Part shown: piece after piece, positions 54,271-64,000 of the stretch | Layout: each line of letters starts with the position of its first letter | How positions within the stretch are numbered: the first letter of the stretch is position 1 | Source: Thiosocius sp942490985 | GTDB taxonomy: Bacteria; Pseudomonadota; Gammaproteobacteria; Chromatiales; Chromatiaceae | Assembly (NCBI GenBank): GCA_942490985.1 | Contig: CALNYW010000005.1 | Span: 124,001-188,000, forward strand | Reading direction: 5' to 3' | Length of the DNA: 64,000 nucleotides | The notes under the pieces: model-generated | Databases searched by the model: none | What the model was told of the DNA's origin: nothing | Seen by the model: only the letters and a program-made list of their open reading frames with translations | Position numbers and translations under genes: made by a program

Positions 54271-54522
54271 ATGAAGCTGTCTACAGACGACGTATCGAGG
54301 ATTATAGAAATGGCTTGGGAGGACAGAACCCCCTTCGAGGCCATTGAAGCGCAATTCGATATGGATGAGCGGCAGGTGATCGCGATCATGCGGTGTACCC
54401 TGAAGCCTGCCAGCTTCAAGTTATGGCGAAAAAGGGTATCCGGACGCAGGACGAAGCACGCGAAGCTTCGCGGCCAAGATGTCACAAGGGCGTACTGTCC
54501 ATCGCAATACAAACACCGATGA
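54271..54522 (+). CDS. DUF2805 (TIGR03643 family) small protein
   Basis: 83 residues from the ATG at 54271. The family phrase MKLSTDDVSRIIEMAWEDRTPFEAIEAQF starts the domain, followed by ERQVIAIMRCTLKPASFKLWRKRVSGRRTKHAKL. The helix arrangement suggests DNA or RNA binding, but no function is established. The in-frame extension up to 54175 lacks family sequence. Monocistronic. Confidence 0.88.
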   Translation: MKLSTDDVSRIIEMAWEDRTPFEAIEAQFDMDERQVIAIMRCTLKPASFKLWRKRVSGRRTKHAKLRGQDVTRAYCPSQYKHR

Positions 54523-54561
54523 TCAAGCCACCGAGTCTCTATGAACTGTGAAGCTCATGGT

Positions 54562-55392
54562 TCAATACCGGTCTAGCGAGAAACGCCGGCGCAAGAATCT
54601 GGCGATACCGTCCTGATCATGATGCCCGATCACTGCTGATGCGGCTGATTTGATCGCATCGTTGGCATTGGCAGGTGCGTAGCACTCATCCGCTGCCTCG
54701 AACATACTCAAGTCGTTATCACTATCACCGAAACAAATCACTCGTTCCAGGCCAAGCAGCCCTTTCAAGTCAGTAACCGCCCCGCCCTTGCTGGCGTCGC
54801 TGTGATGAACATCAAGCCAGTGCCAATTGGGCCCCTCGAGAGCGAGTCCGGAATAAGCGACGAGATGCGCCTCGCCTGCCACCCGGTCCAAAACCGCCTG
54901 AATAGCGTCCGGCGCGCCGATCGCGTTTATGTGGGTAACAGCAGCATCTCTTGGCAATTCCGAGGTCGGCCGCATGCGGATACTGCCATCCAGACAGAGG
55001 AACCGAAGAAGTTCTTTGTCTGCTTCTGACGCTACCTCGGGGTGGTAGACCGTACTGTTTTGCGCATCATCCAGGGTGAAGATGAAGGGCGTCAAACCCG
55101 CTGCGTTATAAGCACTGACGACACTGTCGAGCTCAACGAGTGTCAGCGTCCTGCGGATCGAATAACTTTTCTGCAGGGGATCCCAGACCATCACGCCGTT
55201 TTTGTAGATCTGCGGCAGCAGGAAACGATGACCTTCCAGAATTGCTCTAGCCCCATGCAGTGTACGGCCGGTCGCCACCGTGTACGCGATGTTCTGCTCT
55301 GACAGCAGTTTGAGTGTCTCGCTCGTGTAGTCCGATATCACCGAGTTGCGGTCAAGCAATGTCCCATCGAGATCGAAAACAATGAGTTCCAT
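54562..55392 (-). CDS. HAD-superfamily Cof-type sugar-phosphate phosphatase
   Basis: 276 residues. HAD motif I DLDGTLLDR, motif II ATGRT, and motif IV GDSDNDLSMFE with the upstream lysine in SDASKGGAVTDL. The type C2B cap is between motifs II and III. Cof-like enzymes dephosphorylate small phosphorylated metabolites such as sugar phosphates or flavin precursors; the substrate here is not readable. A 7-bp hairpin lies about 110 bp upstream (55499-55520). Confidence 0.9.
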   Translation of the reverse strand: MELIVFDLDGTLLDRNSVISDYTSETLKLLSEQNIAYTVATGRTLHGARAILEGHRFLLPQIYKNGVMVWDPLQKSYSIRRTLTLVELDSVVSAYNAAGLTPFIFTLDDAQNSTVYHPEVASEADKELLRFLCLDGSIRMRPTSELPRDAAVTHINAIGAPDAIQAVLDRVAGEAHLVAYSGLALEGPNWHWLDVHHSDASKGGAVTDLKGLLGLERVICFGDSDNDLSMFEAADECYAPANANDAIKSAASAVIGHHDQDGIARFLRRRFSLDRY

Positions 55393-56007
55393 CAGTCCTT
55401 AACCTTCGCATGGTGACGGTGTGTGATTCTGCTGTTAGAGCTCCACGAAGAAAACCTGACCAAGACTAAATACGAGAGATTCGGCCGGCTCGAGTGACCT
55501 GTAGGCATATGTACCTACAGCAGGTCAGGTCGACGGCGAGTCACCCGGCCCTGAGCACCACTGTTTGCAGCGGACAGACCAAGTCTGGCGAATACTGTCG
55601 ATGAAACCGTCATGGGTTGGATCCGTGGCGTTCATGGAGCTAGCGCCCGTTTTTGACCGCTTTGCGTTTGCGTCCTAACTGTGGCGACAACGGGATCAGG
55701 CCGCCATTTGCTCCCAGCATTTGTTTTGGCACGCGGACGTCTCGCGCGATTGCAGCACTGGCGTCAGTTGCCGCGGCGGATGTCAGGCCAAGATGGCACC
55801 ACATCCGAAATGCGTTGGGGATCAGTGCATAGCCTCAACGGTTTGAAAAAGGACGCGGTTCTCAAGTCGCCGGCAGTGTTCCTTTGAAGTGTCGCACTCA
55901 ACTTCGCAGGCGTTTCCCACGCCACATTTTGCTTCTAGTCAAGTAGGTATGTGGCAACCGAACCTCGCCGTCTCCGGACGGCCAGGTCTGATCCCAACAC
56001 CGACTAT
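55393..56007. other. Intergenic region between the HAD and IscR-like genes
   Basis: 615 bp without a supported gene; short frames here show no family resemblance. An inverted repeat CTGTAGG-N8-CCTACAG lies at 55499-55520 and could be an operator for the HAD gene, which is read leftward from here. Confidence 0.5.
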
Positions 56008-56484
56008 TCAGGCAGCCGCCTGCTCTCTGAGGCTGAGCACGCCGGGCTTGGCAGTCTTCTCTTCAGCGACGCCTTGCCGCGCTAGACCGCGCTCGACCAG
56101 TTCGTTGAGCGTGATGTTGTCGACGAACTCAAAGATCTGATGGCTCAGGTCGTCCCACAGGCCGCGCGTGGTGCACTGGGTCTCGACGACCGGCTGTTGC
56201 TCAGCTCTTGCCCGTGTGTACTCTACCCACTCGTCCACGGCACAGATTACGTCGGCAACGGAGATGTCTTTCGCATCGCGCCCGAGATAGTACCCGCCGC
56301 CCGGACCTCGCACCCCACGCACCAGACCCTTGGACCGGAGCGCTGCAAACAGTTGCTCAAGGTAGGACAGGGATATGCTCTGATTTTCGGAAATGTCGGC
56401 CAGCGTCACGGGGCCTCTAGCGCCGTTCAGCGTGAGATCGAGCATTGCGGTAACGGCATAGCGGCTTTTGGTAGAAAGTCTCAT
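56008..56484 (-). CDS. IscR-like Rrf2-family regulator with two cluster cysteines missing
   Basis: 158 residues. The Rrf2 helix-turn-helix is intact: MRLSTKSRYAVTAMLDLTLNG, ISLSYLEQLFAALRSKGLVRGVRGPGGGYYLGR. E. coli IscR binds a [2Fe-2S] cluster through Cys92, Cys98, Cys104 and His107. Here the aligned region reads YTRARAEQQPVVETQCTTRGLW, keeping only Cys104; positions 92 and 98 are Ala and Pro, and the histidine is Arg. The rest, including NITLNELVERGL, is IscR-like. It may work as a cluster-free form or use another signal. No isc genes are next to it. A perfect 16-bp palindrome lies upstream. Confidence 0.88.
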   Translation of the reverse strand: MRLSTKSRYAVTAMLDLTLNGARGPVTLADISENQSISLSYLEQLFAALRSKGLVRGVRGPGGGYYLGRDAKDISVADVICAVDEWVEYTRARAEQQPVVETQCTTRGLWDDLSHQIFEFVDNITLNELVERGLARQGVAEEKTAKPGVLSLREQAAA

Positions 56485-56607
56485 GGTCGGATTCCTTGTG
56501 TCGGCACGTTTAAGTGAATTGCCACCGGCTTTCGGCTGATGGTGAGCCGCTGACCTGCTTGGGCAGTACCAGCGGCTGACGCTACAAAATCTAGACAGAT
56601 CTGAGTC

Positions 56608-56623
56608 TTTTGTCCAGACAAAA
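56608..56623. promoter_or_regulatory. Perfect 16-bp palindrome upstream of the IscR-like gene
   Basis: TTTTGTC-CA-GACAAAA, 124 bp upstream of the start codon, in an AT-rich stretch that probably holds the promoter. It is a candidate site for the encoded regulator. Confidence 0.55.
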
Positions 56624-56747
56624 TTTATACAAATGGAAAAATATTCTGCAAAAGACTGAACAAAAAGGGTTTTATTGTCCCGGTCATCGTTAGCGACACG
56701 ATCATCCGACTCGAATTCGAGGCGTTTGAGCCCGGTTTGCGGAGCAG

Positions 56748-56980
56748 CCGACGGTACCGCGAACCAGAATGCCGATGTCGAGACCTCTAACGGACGGTTA
56801 CGTGACGAGTGCCTTGACGAGCACTGGTTTGTCAGCCTCCGTCACGCACGGTTGCTTATCCGAGCATGGGGACGCGAACACCAAGCCGAGAGACCAAAGA
56901 AAACACGCGGCGGGCTGACGCCCACCGGCTATGCCCAGCAGCTCGCTGCAAGGGTGGTGATATTCGGCCCAGGTCTCTAA
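56748..56980 (+). pseudogene. IS3-family transposase C-terminal remnant
   Basis: The frame reads ADVETSNGRLRDECLDEHWF, VSLRHARLLIRAW and, near its end, GGLTPTGYAQQLAA. This matches the C-terminus of IS3-family OrfB, including the final glutamate of the DDE triad. The upstream integrase core with both aspartates is missing and no intact inverted repeats were recognised, so it is a fossil. Confidence 0.82.
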
Positions 56981-57131
56981 ATCGAAACGCTACTCAGTGA
57001 GAGGTACCATCCGATCTTGCTTATGGGGACCTGACGAAGTCGTTAAGGCGAGGCGCATGATTTGATGACTCATCTGGTAAGCAAGGTTTGGCCATCTATC
57101 AACCCGGCGGGGCCACGCCCCACCGGTCTCC

Positions 57132-57677
57132 CTATCTCTTCTTCGATTTCGCCCAAGGATCGAAGCTTTCCGTCGACGAGGAAACCGAAGCGGCTGACGA
57201 ATCACGCTTATTCTTACGCGAGTCGTTGTCGCCAGGGTCGTGATTCCGGTCGCGTTGAGCATCAGCACGTTTTCGCGAACTCGAGCGATTCTTCGTACCC
57301 CGCTCATAAGAGGCTGCTTTCTTGGCACGCTTCTGCTGCAGTCGTTCGGCATCCTCCAAGCTCAACTCAGCAGGATCGCCCGCCTTTTGATCGTCCGGGA
57401 TAATCCTGTCTCGGGGTGACAGCAGAAACTGTTCGGAAGATGCCCGAGGCAAATTCTTGAACTGGTACAAATAGAAGTTTTCAACTTTCTCGCGCGCCCA
57501 ATCGGTTTTCTTCAAAAACTTGACGCTGGAAGCGATACTTGGGTTGGCCTTGAAGCAATTGATATTCAAGTAGGCAAAGAGAATCTCAAAACCATAGTGA
57601 TCCGTCACCTCGGTCAGCATCTTTTTTAAACTGACACCGTGCAGAGGATTGTTTTTGTAATTGATCTCGTCGTTCAT
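57132..57677 (-). CDS. VF530 family DNA-binding protein with a long basic tail
   Basis: 181 residues. The N-terminal about 70 residues carry the VF530 (DUF2132) signature: NPLHGVSLKKMLTEVTDHYGF, INCFKANPSIASSVKFL and TDWAREKVENFYLYQF. The remaining about 110 residues are low-complexity, rich in Lys, Arg, Ser and Asp and likely disordered; most family members are little more than the domain. Function is not established. Confidence 0.9.
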   Translation of the reverse strand: MNDEINYKNNPLHGVSLKKMLTEVTDHYGFEILFAYLNINCFKANPSIASSVKFLKKTDWAREKVENFYLYQFKNLPRASSEQFLLSPRDRIIPDDQKAGDPAELSLEDAERLQQKRAKKAASYERGTKNRSSSRKRADAQRDRNHDPGDNDSRKNKRDSSAASVSSSTESFDPWAKSKKR

Positions 57678-58106
57678 GCCAACATTCTACTGGGGTGGCG
57701 CAAAAAACGCCGCTCAGTTAGCAGCGGCATGAAATTTGATCGAAATCGACCAGGTACTCTCCTGACTTCAAGACCCATCTACCCGAAAGGCTCTGACAAG
57801 GTGAGGCCAGAAATGCTGCCCGGAGCGGATTTCTGCATCTTCCGCCGAGCTGGCGAAGAGTGAACGAAGCCTGTCGACGATTTTGCGAATACATTAAAAG
57901 CTTTCAATCTGGGTACGCCCCTGATCAGTCCGGCAGTGACGACGGTACAACCCGGGGCAGATCATCGGTATGTCGCGCAGGTCGGCTGCGGCAATATTTT
58001 TGGCGCAAACCGCTTGGATGTTGCAGAATCGGCGCGAAAGGGAGGCACGCATTTGCGAGATCAGCGGACCGGCGTGGACGATGAAACAGGCACTTCGCAA
58101 GCGGAG
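57678..58106. other. Interval upstream of the Tat-exported gene
   Basis: 429 bp with no supported gene. It holds a second copy of the hairpin element (57801-57859). The frame of the next gene remains open back to 57936 but that part has no family resemblance or ribosome site. Confidence 0.5.
57801..57859. repeat. Second copy of the dispersed hairpin element
   Basis: GTGAGG (57801-57806), GCCCGGAGCGGATTT (57818-57832) and CTGGCGAAGA (57850-57859) recur in the same order as at 48556-48645. A stem CAGAAAT...ATTTCTG encloses the central block. Confidence 0.5.
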
Positions 58107-61100
58107 ATGTCGAACGGCCTGTCGCGTCGCGACTTCATTCGACTGAACCTCGCGCTGATCGCGCTGGCCGGGACGCCTGCCTGCACAGGCCCGAGGCTGC
58201 CACCCGACGGCCGCCGGATCATCCACCTGCTGCGCGCCGACGATCTGCTTTCCCTACAGGTCGAACTGATCAACCTCGAGATCATCGACAGGCGAGATCG
58301 CCCCGCGCTTCTCTCGCGTGCGGACTCCGGCAGAGACGCCTTTCTGGTCGTACGTTTTCCCGGTCAGCACATCGCCGAGCAGGCCTTCAACGAGGCGGAT
58401 GATTCGCTACTGACCCTGCCCGCAAAGGCCGGCATTGCCCGTCCATCGCAACTGGTGTTTCGTCTGCCGCCGTCTGTTGACGCCGTCGACCTCACCCTGG
58501 CCTCACTGCTCGACTGGCAGGACCTGGAACTCCACGTACCCGATGATGCATCGGCAATCACCCGTGGCTCCGGTCGGCGGACGACACGGATCGAGCTGCC
58601 CACCGGCCTGGTGCTCACGCCGGACGACAGCGTTGCTTGGCGACACGCCGTCAACCCGGTCCGCCACAACGGTCGCGTCGAGCTCTGGCACACCAGATTG
58701 CTCGGGACTGATCCGGCATCACCGGCCCGCATGCATATCCAGCCACCCGGTTACCGACCGAAGACCGGCTTCCCGACCGCACTCGAACGATGCGACCGGG
58801 AACGCCTGGTCGGCAAGCAGGCGGACGCCCATACGCTGATCCTGTCACCGATGGGCGGTTGGTTGGACATCCGTGGGCGCTGGGAGCCCGCGGCCGGCCC
58901 TGACATTACACGCTGGGAACACCGCGCGACGGCCGGACAGGATCAGAAGGTCGTGCTGGAGTACAACGACGGGTTCCTCTACCCCTTCGGTCATCGCGCC
59001 ACCGTCGTCAGTGTCACCGAGCGCAGGCTCGAGCCGGCCACCGGCAACGGTACGGAATGGCAACCGCAGACGGCTGTGCTACGCAAGCGCGACTTCATCG
59101 TCGTCAAGACGCCGACCAGGACCTACGACCACGGCGACATGGCCGTCGAGACGATCACCGTCGAGAGCGTGGTGACCCCTGCCCTGAAAATCCCTAACGA
59201 ATTCGATGGTGCCTTCTGGATCGAGACGGCGCCGGGCAAACCGTTTCCGTTCCAGTTCAGTGCAAACGACTGGGACCGCAGCGAACTCGCGTTCGAGGGT
59301 GCCGCGGTATTCGTGCAGGACAAACCCAAACGGAAGGAGACCGCTGCCGATCTGTACGCCAACAAAGGCTACCAACAGCACAGACAGATCGCCCTGCGCG
59401 GCCAGACGGCCGCGGTCGCACGATACGAACCCGAGACGCCGACGGACAAGGCATTGCCTGGCGACGCCGAGAAGGAGGAGCGTTCCGCCGGCAATACGAC
59501 ACTGCACCTGTTGTTGCTCGAACTGGCAGGTTCGCCGCTGCCCGTGCCCGACGGCGACCCACCGTTCAGCTGCCGCACCGAGGCGATGGAAGTCAGACTC
59601 CCCGCCCTCGAGCCCTACCTGGATGACGCCACCAACCGTGGCTGGTTCCGCCTGCGTGATCCCGACGATCCGGGCAACAAGGGTGAGGTCTTCGCCGTCG
59701 CGCTGCGCGATAGATCTGCACCGATCCCGATGTACTTCGACCAGCAGGCCGACCTGGCCGGTGGCCTGGCCGCGCCCAGCTTCGATGTCGACGGCCTGTC
59801 GCGGATTCACGGACCGGTTGGGGACGCGGAGCAGATTGCCTCCGGCGCCGAGATCAACTTCAAAGACTATTTCGTCGACGGCAAGGCATTCCTGCTCGGT
59901 GGCTTCTCAAGCTCATCCCCCTGCTCGCCGCCGGGAGCGCCGGCAAGTCGCTCGCGATACCGAAGATCGAATTCATCCTGGCGCGCAAGCAGCCATCCGA
60001 GAAACCCAAGCCTGATCGGAAGCCCGATCCCGACAAGGATACCGACGAAGAACCGAAGCAGAAGGACGACGACAAGCCGGCTTACTGGGAGTCCGGTATT
60101 GGTCTCAGCTGGAAGATCCCGCTCGGTACCGACAAGGCCCCGATTGAGCCGGACAAAAGACCACCCGTAGTGGCCTTCGAGGCCGTCCACGACGAAGACG
60201 GCAAGTCCACGTGCGCGCTCGAGATCGGGGTCAAGGCGACGCGTCGGATCGGCGGGAAGACCAAGTCCAAGGCAGCAAAACCGGCGGACGGACCGGCAGC
60301 AAAAACCAACCCCGACGATGGCGCCGGGAAATCCGGCACCGACCTCAGCGCGTCGGGCAAGATCAAGAACTTCGCGCTGGCTCTCAATCTCAACGACACC
60401 GACGGCCTGCGTATCCAGTTCGATCACCTGTCGGTGAAACTGGGGCCACCCAAGAAACCGAAGGACAAGACGGACAACAAAGACACCGACAAGGAATCCC
60501 CTGGCGACAAGGAAGAGAAGAAGGACGACAAGGCGCGCTTCGAACCGGAGATCGAACTCAAGCTCAAGCGCATCGACGCGTCGGGGGCGCTGGCCTTTAT
60601 CGGAGAGGTCATCGCGGCGGCAACGAAACTGCCCTTACCGCGACTACCTGCCGGGGAGGAACCATCAGGGGCCTACCCGGCCAAGCTGCCGGACAAGGGT
60701 GATGCGGACCTGAGCGTGACCCTGGGCCCATTCGAGGCACCGAAGTTCAAGCTGCTCCAGTTCGAGGTATCGCGGGTCAGCGCCACGCTCGGGATCGGCC
60801 TCAATTTTCTGCCGCGTGCGACTGAACCCGGTGGCAAACCACGCGTCCCCGACCACGTCTTTTCGATCCGGGTTGCCAGTGCAGACAAGCCACTGACCCT
60901 GCTCGCCGCACCCTGGGGCGGCATCGCGCACCTCGGCCTCAACTTCACGACCCGGCAGCTGACCGCCTTCCAGTACAGCATGGGCGTCATCTACAAAGCC
61001 GAGTTCGACCTGGCGGTCACCAAGGCGACCTGCGAGGGTTCGCTGGCGGCGATGTTTACCTACACCGCGAAGGGGCCGCCCGACCAGGTTAAACCGCTCT

Positions 61101-61405
61101 ACCAGGTCGACCTGATACTGAAGCTCTCCGGCCAGGCGAAGCTGTGGTTCTTCGACATCCATCTCCTGCTGGTCACGGTCGGCTCCTGGGCCAACCACGT
61201 CTGGTCATTCGACGCGCTCCTCACGGTAAGGGTCCAGATCGGCTTCTTCACCGTCAAGGCGAGTTACGGGCTGCACTACACGATCGCGGACCCATGCAAG
61301 CAGACGACCAGTTCGACAATGCGCAGCGAACAGGATGAAGGCCAGGCATCCGAGCAAGAGTGGCTCGCCTATCGGCGTGCGTTCGCGTCAGGTGCTGTTG
61401 CATGA
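58107..61405 (+). pseudogene. Large Tat-exported protein of unknown function, interrupted by one frameshift
   Basis: Start ATG at 58107 gives a twin-arginine signal: SRRDFIRLNLALIALAGTPAC. The frame reads well to FLLGGF near 59907, then loses coding character; the +2 frame continues at once with LKLIPLLAAGSAGKSLAIPKIEFILARK and runs to 61405. Restoring one base in GGCTTCTCAAG (59904-59910, expected GGCTTCCTCAAG) joins both parts into about 1100 residues. The middle is beta-rich; near 60000-60560 are Lys/Asp/Pro-rich stretches. I recognise no family. The break may be a sequencing error or a true mutation; no slippery site is present. Its stop overlaps the next gene's ATG (ATGA). Confidence 0.7.
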
Positions 61406-64000
61406 CATCGATTACGCTGACCTGGACGGCACTGCCGAACGGCATATACCGAAGCGATGCCGATGATGCCTGGCGGGCCCGGCTGTCGGTGTTTCTGACC
61501 CCGCGCCTCGAAGTAGACGCGGCGGCGACGCTCGATGCCTTTCCGGTCTTTGCCGACTGGCCGAAGCGCTGCGGGACACCGGACCCACCGGGCTGTCTTT
61601 CGCCGTCGCGCTGAACGACGGCAGGTCCTTGCGAGCACCCGTCGTCGTACCCGCCGGGGGCGATGCGCCGGACAGCGCGGCATGGCGGGCGATCTTCACG
61701 CGCGATCTCGCTGTGCTTCCGTTCAAGATGCCCGAAGACCCGGGGACCGATGCAGCAAACAAGCAACAGGACATGCTCTCCTACAGCAGCGGCAGCGTTG
61801 CAGCGCATGTCCGCGGGGTCTATGCGCAGACGCTGGCTCACCAGCTCGGCGTGGCCGACGGACCGGCCGACGCTCGGGGCCTTCGCCGCAGCGGGCGGCA
61901 AGCGCAAGGCGTCGACGAGCGATGCGATTGCCGCATTCGCCGACTTTCATCGACCGCCAGAGAAATCAGCGGCAGGGCGCAAGACCGCCACCGACAACTG
62001 CCCCGACTTTCACCAGGTCGTCGCCGGGCTGGGCAGTCACCCAAGGCTGATGCGCAGACTGGGACTGGTCTTCGACCTCGAACTGCCGCTCGACGAACTC
62101 GGCCTCGAGGAGCTGACCGGCAGACCGGTGATACGTGCCGTGCCGTTGAACGCGGCGTTCGATGGCGTGACCCACCAGGCGCTCTGGTCAGCGGTCGAGT
62201 ACGACACAGACAGGTCAGCGCGCTATCGCACCTTCCGCGTCGCCAGCCATCGCAAACTCGGCAGTGGCGGACTCAGCGCGCTCGGTGCAGCGACTGTCTC
62301 GATCACCCAGGAACGACTCGAGCACGCGACGTTCGCGCTGATGCAGCAGGAACAACTGAGCGATAACAGCGGGCAGGCTCCGCCGACGATGCCGGCACTG
62401 CTGCAGGGCGGCATGCGTGTCGCGCACGACGCACGGCCGATCGTCATGCGCACCGCGATGGGCGAACAGTCCCGGCTGAGCAAGACATTCAGCGGCTCCG
62501 GTCGCTTCGGCGTCGACAGTGATGCCACGCCAAGCGACCAAGAGACGATCCTCGCGGATCACGTGAACCGTGGATTTCGTGTCGATGTGCAGAATGTCCG
62601 CACGGGGCAATGGCGCTCACTTTGTCGTCGCCATTTCCAATACCGGGTGGATGACGACTGGTCATGGCCCGCCGCGGTCGATCAGCTCGAAGACGAGGGC
62701 ACGCTGGAGCCCGTTATCGCCGAAGAACCCCGGTCAACGTTCACCGTTTTTAAGATGACGGATGACCTGTTCGAATGGGACGGCTGGAGCCTGGTGGTGC
62801 AGCGTCGCGACGACAACACCGTTGATGCCGAGCAGGCCCAATCGAAATGCAGCAATCAGTTGACCACCCGCTACCAGGTACCACCGGGCAGTCTCGAACC
62901 ACAGCGCTTCGGCGAGACCTACCGATTCCGTCTGCGCAGCGTCGACCTCGCCGGTAATTCACTGTCGGTGGCGGAGGCCAACGCGCTCGACGGACAGGCC
63001 GGAGACGGCGCGACAGTCACCCCGCAGACCCCCTGCCTGCGCGTCGAGAGCGTCAAGCCGCCGGTGGTCGTTCGCGGTCAACCCCGTGGCATTGGCGAGG
63101 CGGGCGATCTCGTCGTACTGCGTGATGCCGACGCGCGCGAACACCAGACGGCCGAGTGTCGGCTGCACCTGGCACCGCCCGACGTGTCGTATCGGATCGC
63201 CGAAAAACACGGCCTGTTCGACGACCTGTCGGACAGCGCCGCCTGGCAACTGATCGATGCGCATCGGCGGGCACCGGGCAGGGACGAGAACGGCGATCCG
63301 ATCGAATCGATCGAGGCCGATGAGTTCTACACGCCTTACCTCGCCGACCCCCTGGCCGGGCAGGCCGTACTGATCCTGCCCGACGGCGGTGGCGTCATCG
63401 ACCTGCCCCGCTTTGATGATATCCCCTGGCTGCAGCGGCGACGCGAACTGGCGCGCTCGTGCCGGCTGATCATCCGCAAGGGCCGCGACCGGGTGCGTGC
63501 GCGTGTCGATGGTCGCACGGTGGTCGTCGAGGTTCCGCCCGGACGGCTGCATACCCTGCAACTCGCCGCGCGGCTGGAGGCTGCGGACCTCGACCTGCTC
63601 GCCCTGGCGCGCAAGGAGTGGCTTGGTAGCGACACGCTGGAAACCGCAGCGAATCGCGAGGTCCTGATCCGCAAGGCGGCGCGCGGCGAGACACCGCTAC
63701 TGGCGCCTGCCGCGGAACTCAAGGTCCTGTACGCCACCCAACGGCCACTGCGTGCCCCGGCATTCGGACGCCCGTTGATCATGCCGCGCACCGCCGATGC
63801 GACCAGCGCGCTGTTGGCCGACGATGCGTTGATCTTCGACCGCCCCAGTACCGGACGTATCGATGTCTACGCCCGCTGGGAGGACCCTGTCGACGATCCG
63901 GACCAGGACGGGTGGCAGGTCGTTGAACGGGAGATATACGCCGGTGGCGTGCGCATCGGTAACGACGACAACAAACCCCTCGACCCGATCGAACTGGCCG
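61402..64000 (+). pseudogene. Very large protein of unknown function, two compensating frameshifts, runs off the window
   Basis: The ATG at 61402 overlaps the previous stop. The frame reads MTSITLTWTALPNGIYRSDAD to about 61565, shifts to another frame (ALNDGRSLRAPVVVPAGGDAP to LAHQLGVADGPA), then returns near 61865 and stays open to the window end (TLGAFAAAGGKRKASTSDAIA onward), about 860 residues so far. There is no signal peptide. A fibronectin-like phrase occurs (GETYRFRLRSVDLAGNSLS), suggesting modular beta domains. No enzyme motif is recognised. It is presumably the partner of the Tat-exported protein. Confidence 0.65.

Noticed and set aside
53946..54512. A 188-residue minus-strand frame opposite the DUF2805 gene
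   Set aside because: Most of it is antisense to a recognised conserved gene; only the last 30 codons, with their own ribosome site, are worth keeping.
59901..59912. Programmed frameshifting in the Tat-exported gene
   Set aside because: The site GGCTTCTCAAG has no slippery heptamer or evident downstream structure; loss of a single C explains it more simply.

Overview
The window looks like chromosomal DNA of a GC-rich gammaproteobacterium with a respiratory, probably sulfur- and nitrogen-oxide-aware lifestyle. The grounds are a DsrC-type protein, a possible TusA remnant, a cytochrome P460, an HdrD/DsrK-type iron-sulfur protein, IscR, and protein families that occur together in Gammaproteobacteria (DUF2805, VF530, SOUL, DUF2160). 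I saw no tRNA, rRNA, CRISPR array or prophage. The taxonomy is inference from gene content only.

Layout. 1-4125: the start of an ExeA-like membrane ATPase and a membrane-anchored S41 peptidase, both on the minus strand. 4246-18700: a complete glycerol regulon read outward from one AT-rich control region (11739-12056). Leftward runs glpV-glpS-glpT-glpP-glpQ-DUF2160-glpK (ABC glycerol import, then phosphorylation). Rightward runs glpR-glpD-(HdrD/DsrK-like)-glpA-glpB (repressor, aerobic glycerol-3-phosphate dehydrogenase, and an anaerobic-type dehydrogenase whose third subunit is unusual). glpB appears to start at a CTG codon. 19358-25187: a lone NifX-like protein, then an Afu/Fbp-like ABC importer with a histidine phosphatase, possibly for a phosphorylated organic compound. 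25412-32979: a cyclic-nucleotide-domain patatin lipase, a MoxR ATPase / VWA-metallopeptidase module with a membrane partner, an SDR enzyme and a SOUL protein.

33048-41163 holds two divergent envelope coiled-coil genes. One is a 2060-residue exported protein combining a serine-hydrolase (beta-lactamase-fold) domain, two SH3-like domains, about 1300 residues of coiled coil and a Cds6/NTF2-like tail. 41605-47464: a small retropepsin-like protein, an EF-hand protein, a MarR-controlled redox cassette (thioredoxin-like, cytochrome P460, redoxin) in which regulator and target share an operator-like palindrome, an HPP/CBS pair, a divergent LysR regulator and a conserved small protein.

47527-53084 is more accessory in character: a DsrC-like protein with an extra N-terminal domain and no redox cysteines, a structured non-coding element, a group II intron that has lost nearly all of its reverse transcriptase, and a TIR-transmembrane-propeller protein. 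53546-57677 holds small conserved genes, an IscR homologue lacking most cluster ligands, and an IS3 remnant. 58107-64000 holds two large genes of unknown function, the first Tat-exported, both interrupted by single-base frame changes (three in all) and the second running off the window.

The strongest candidates for something undescribed are the 2060-residue protein, the DsrC fusion, the MarR/P460 cassette and the two large unknown genes at the right edge.
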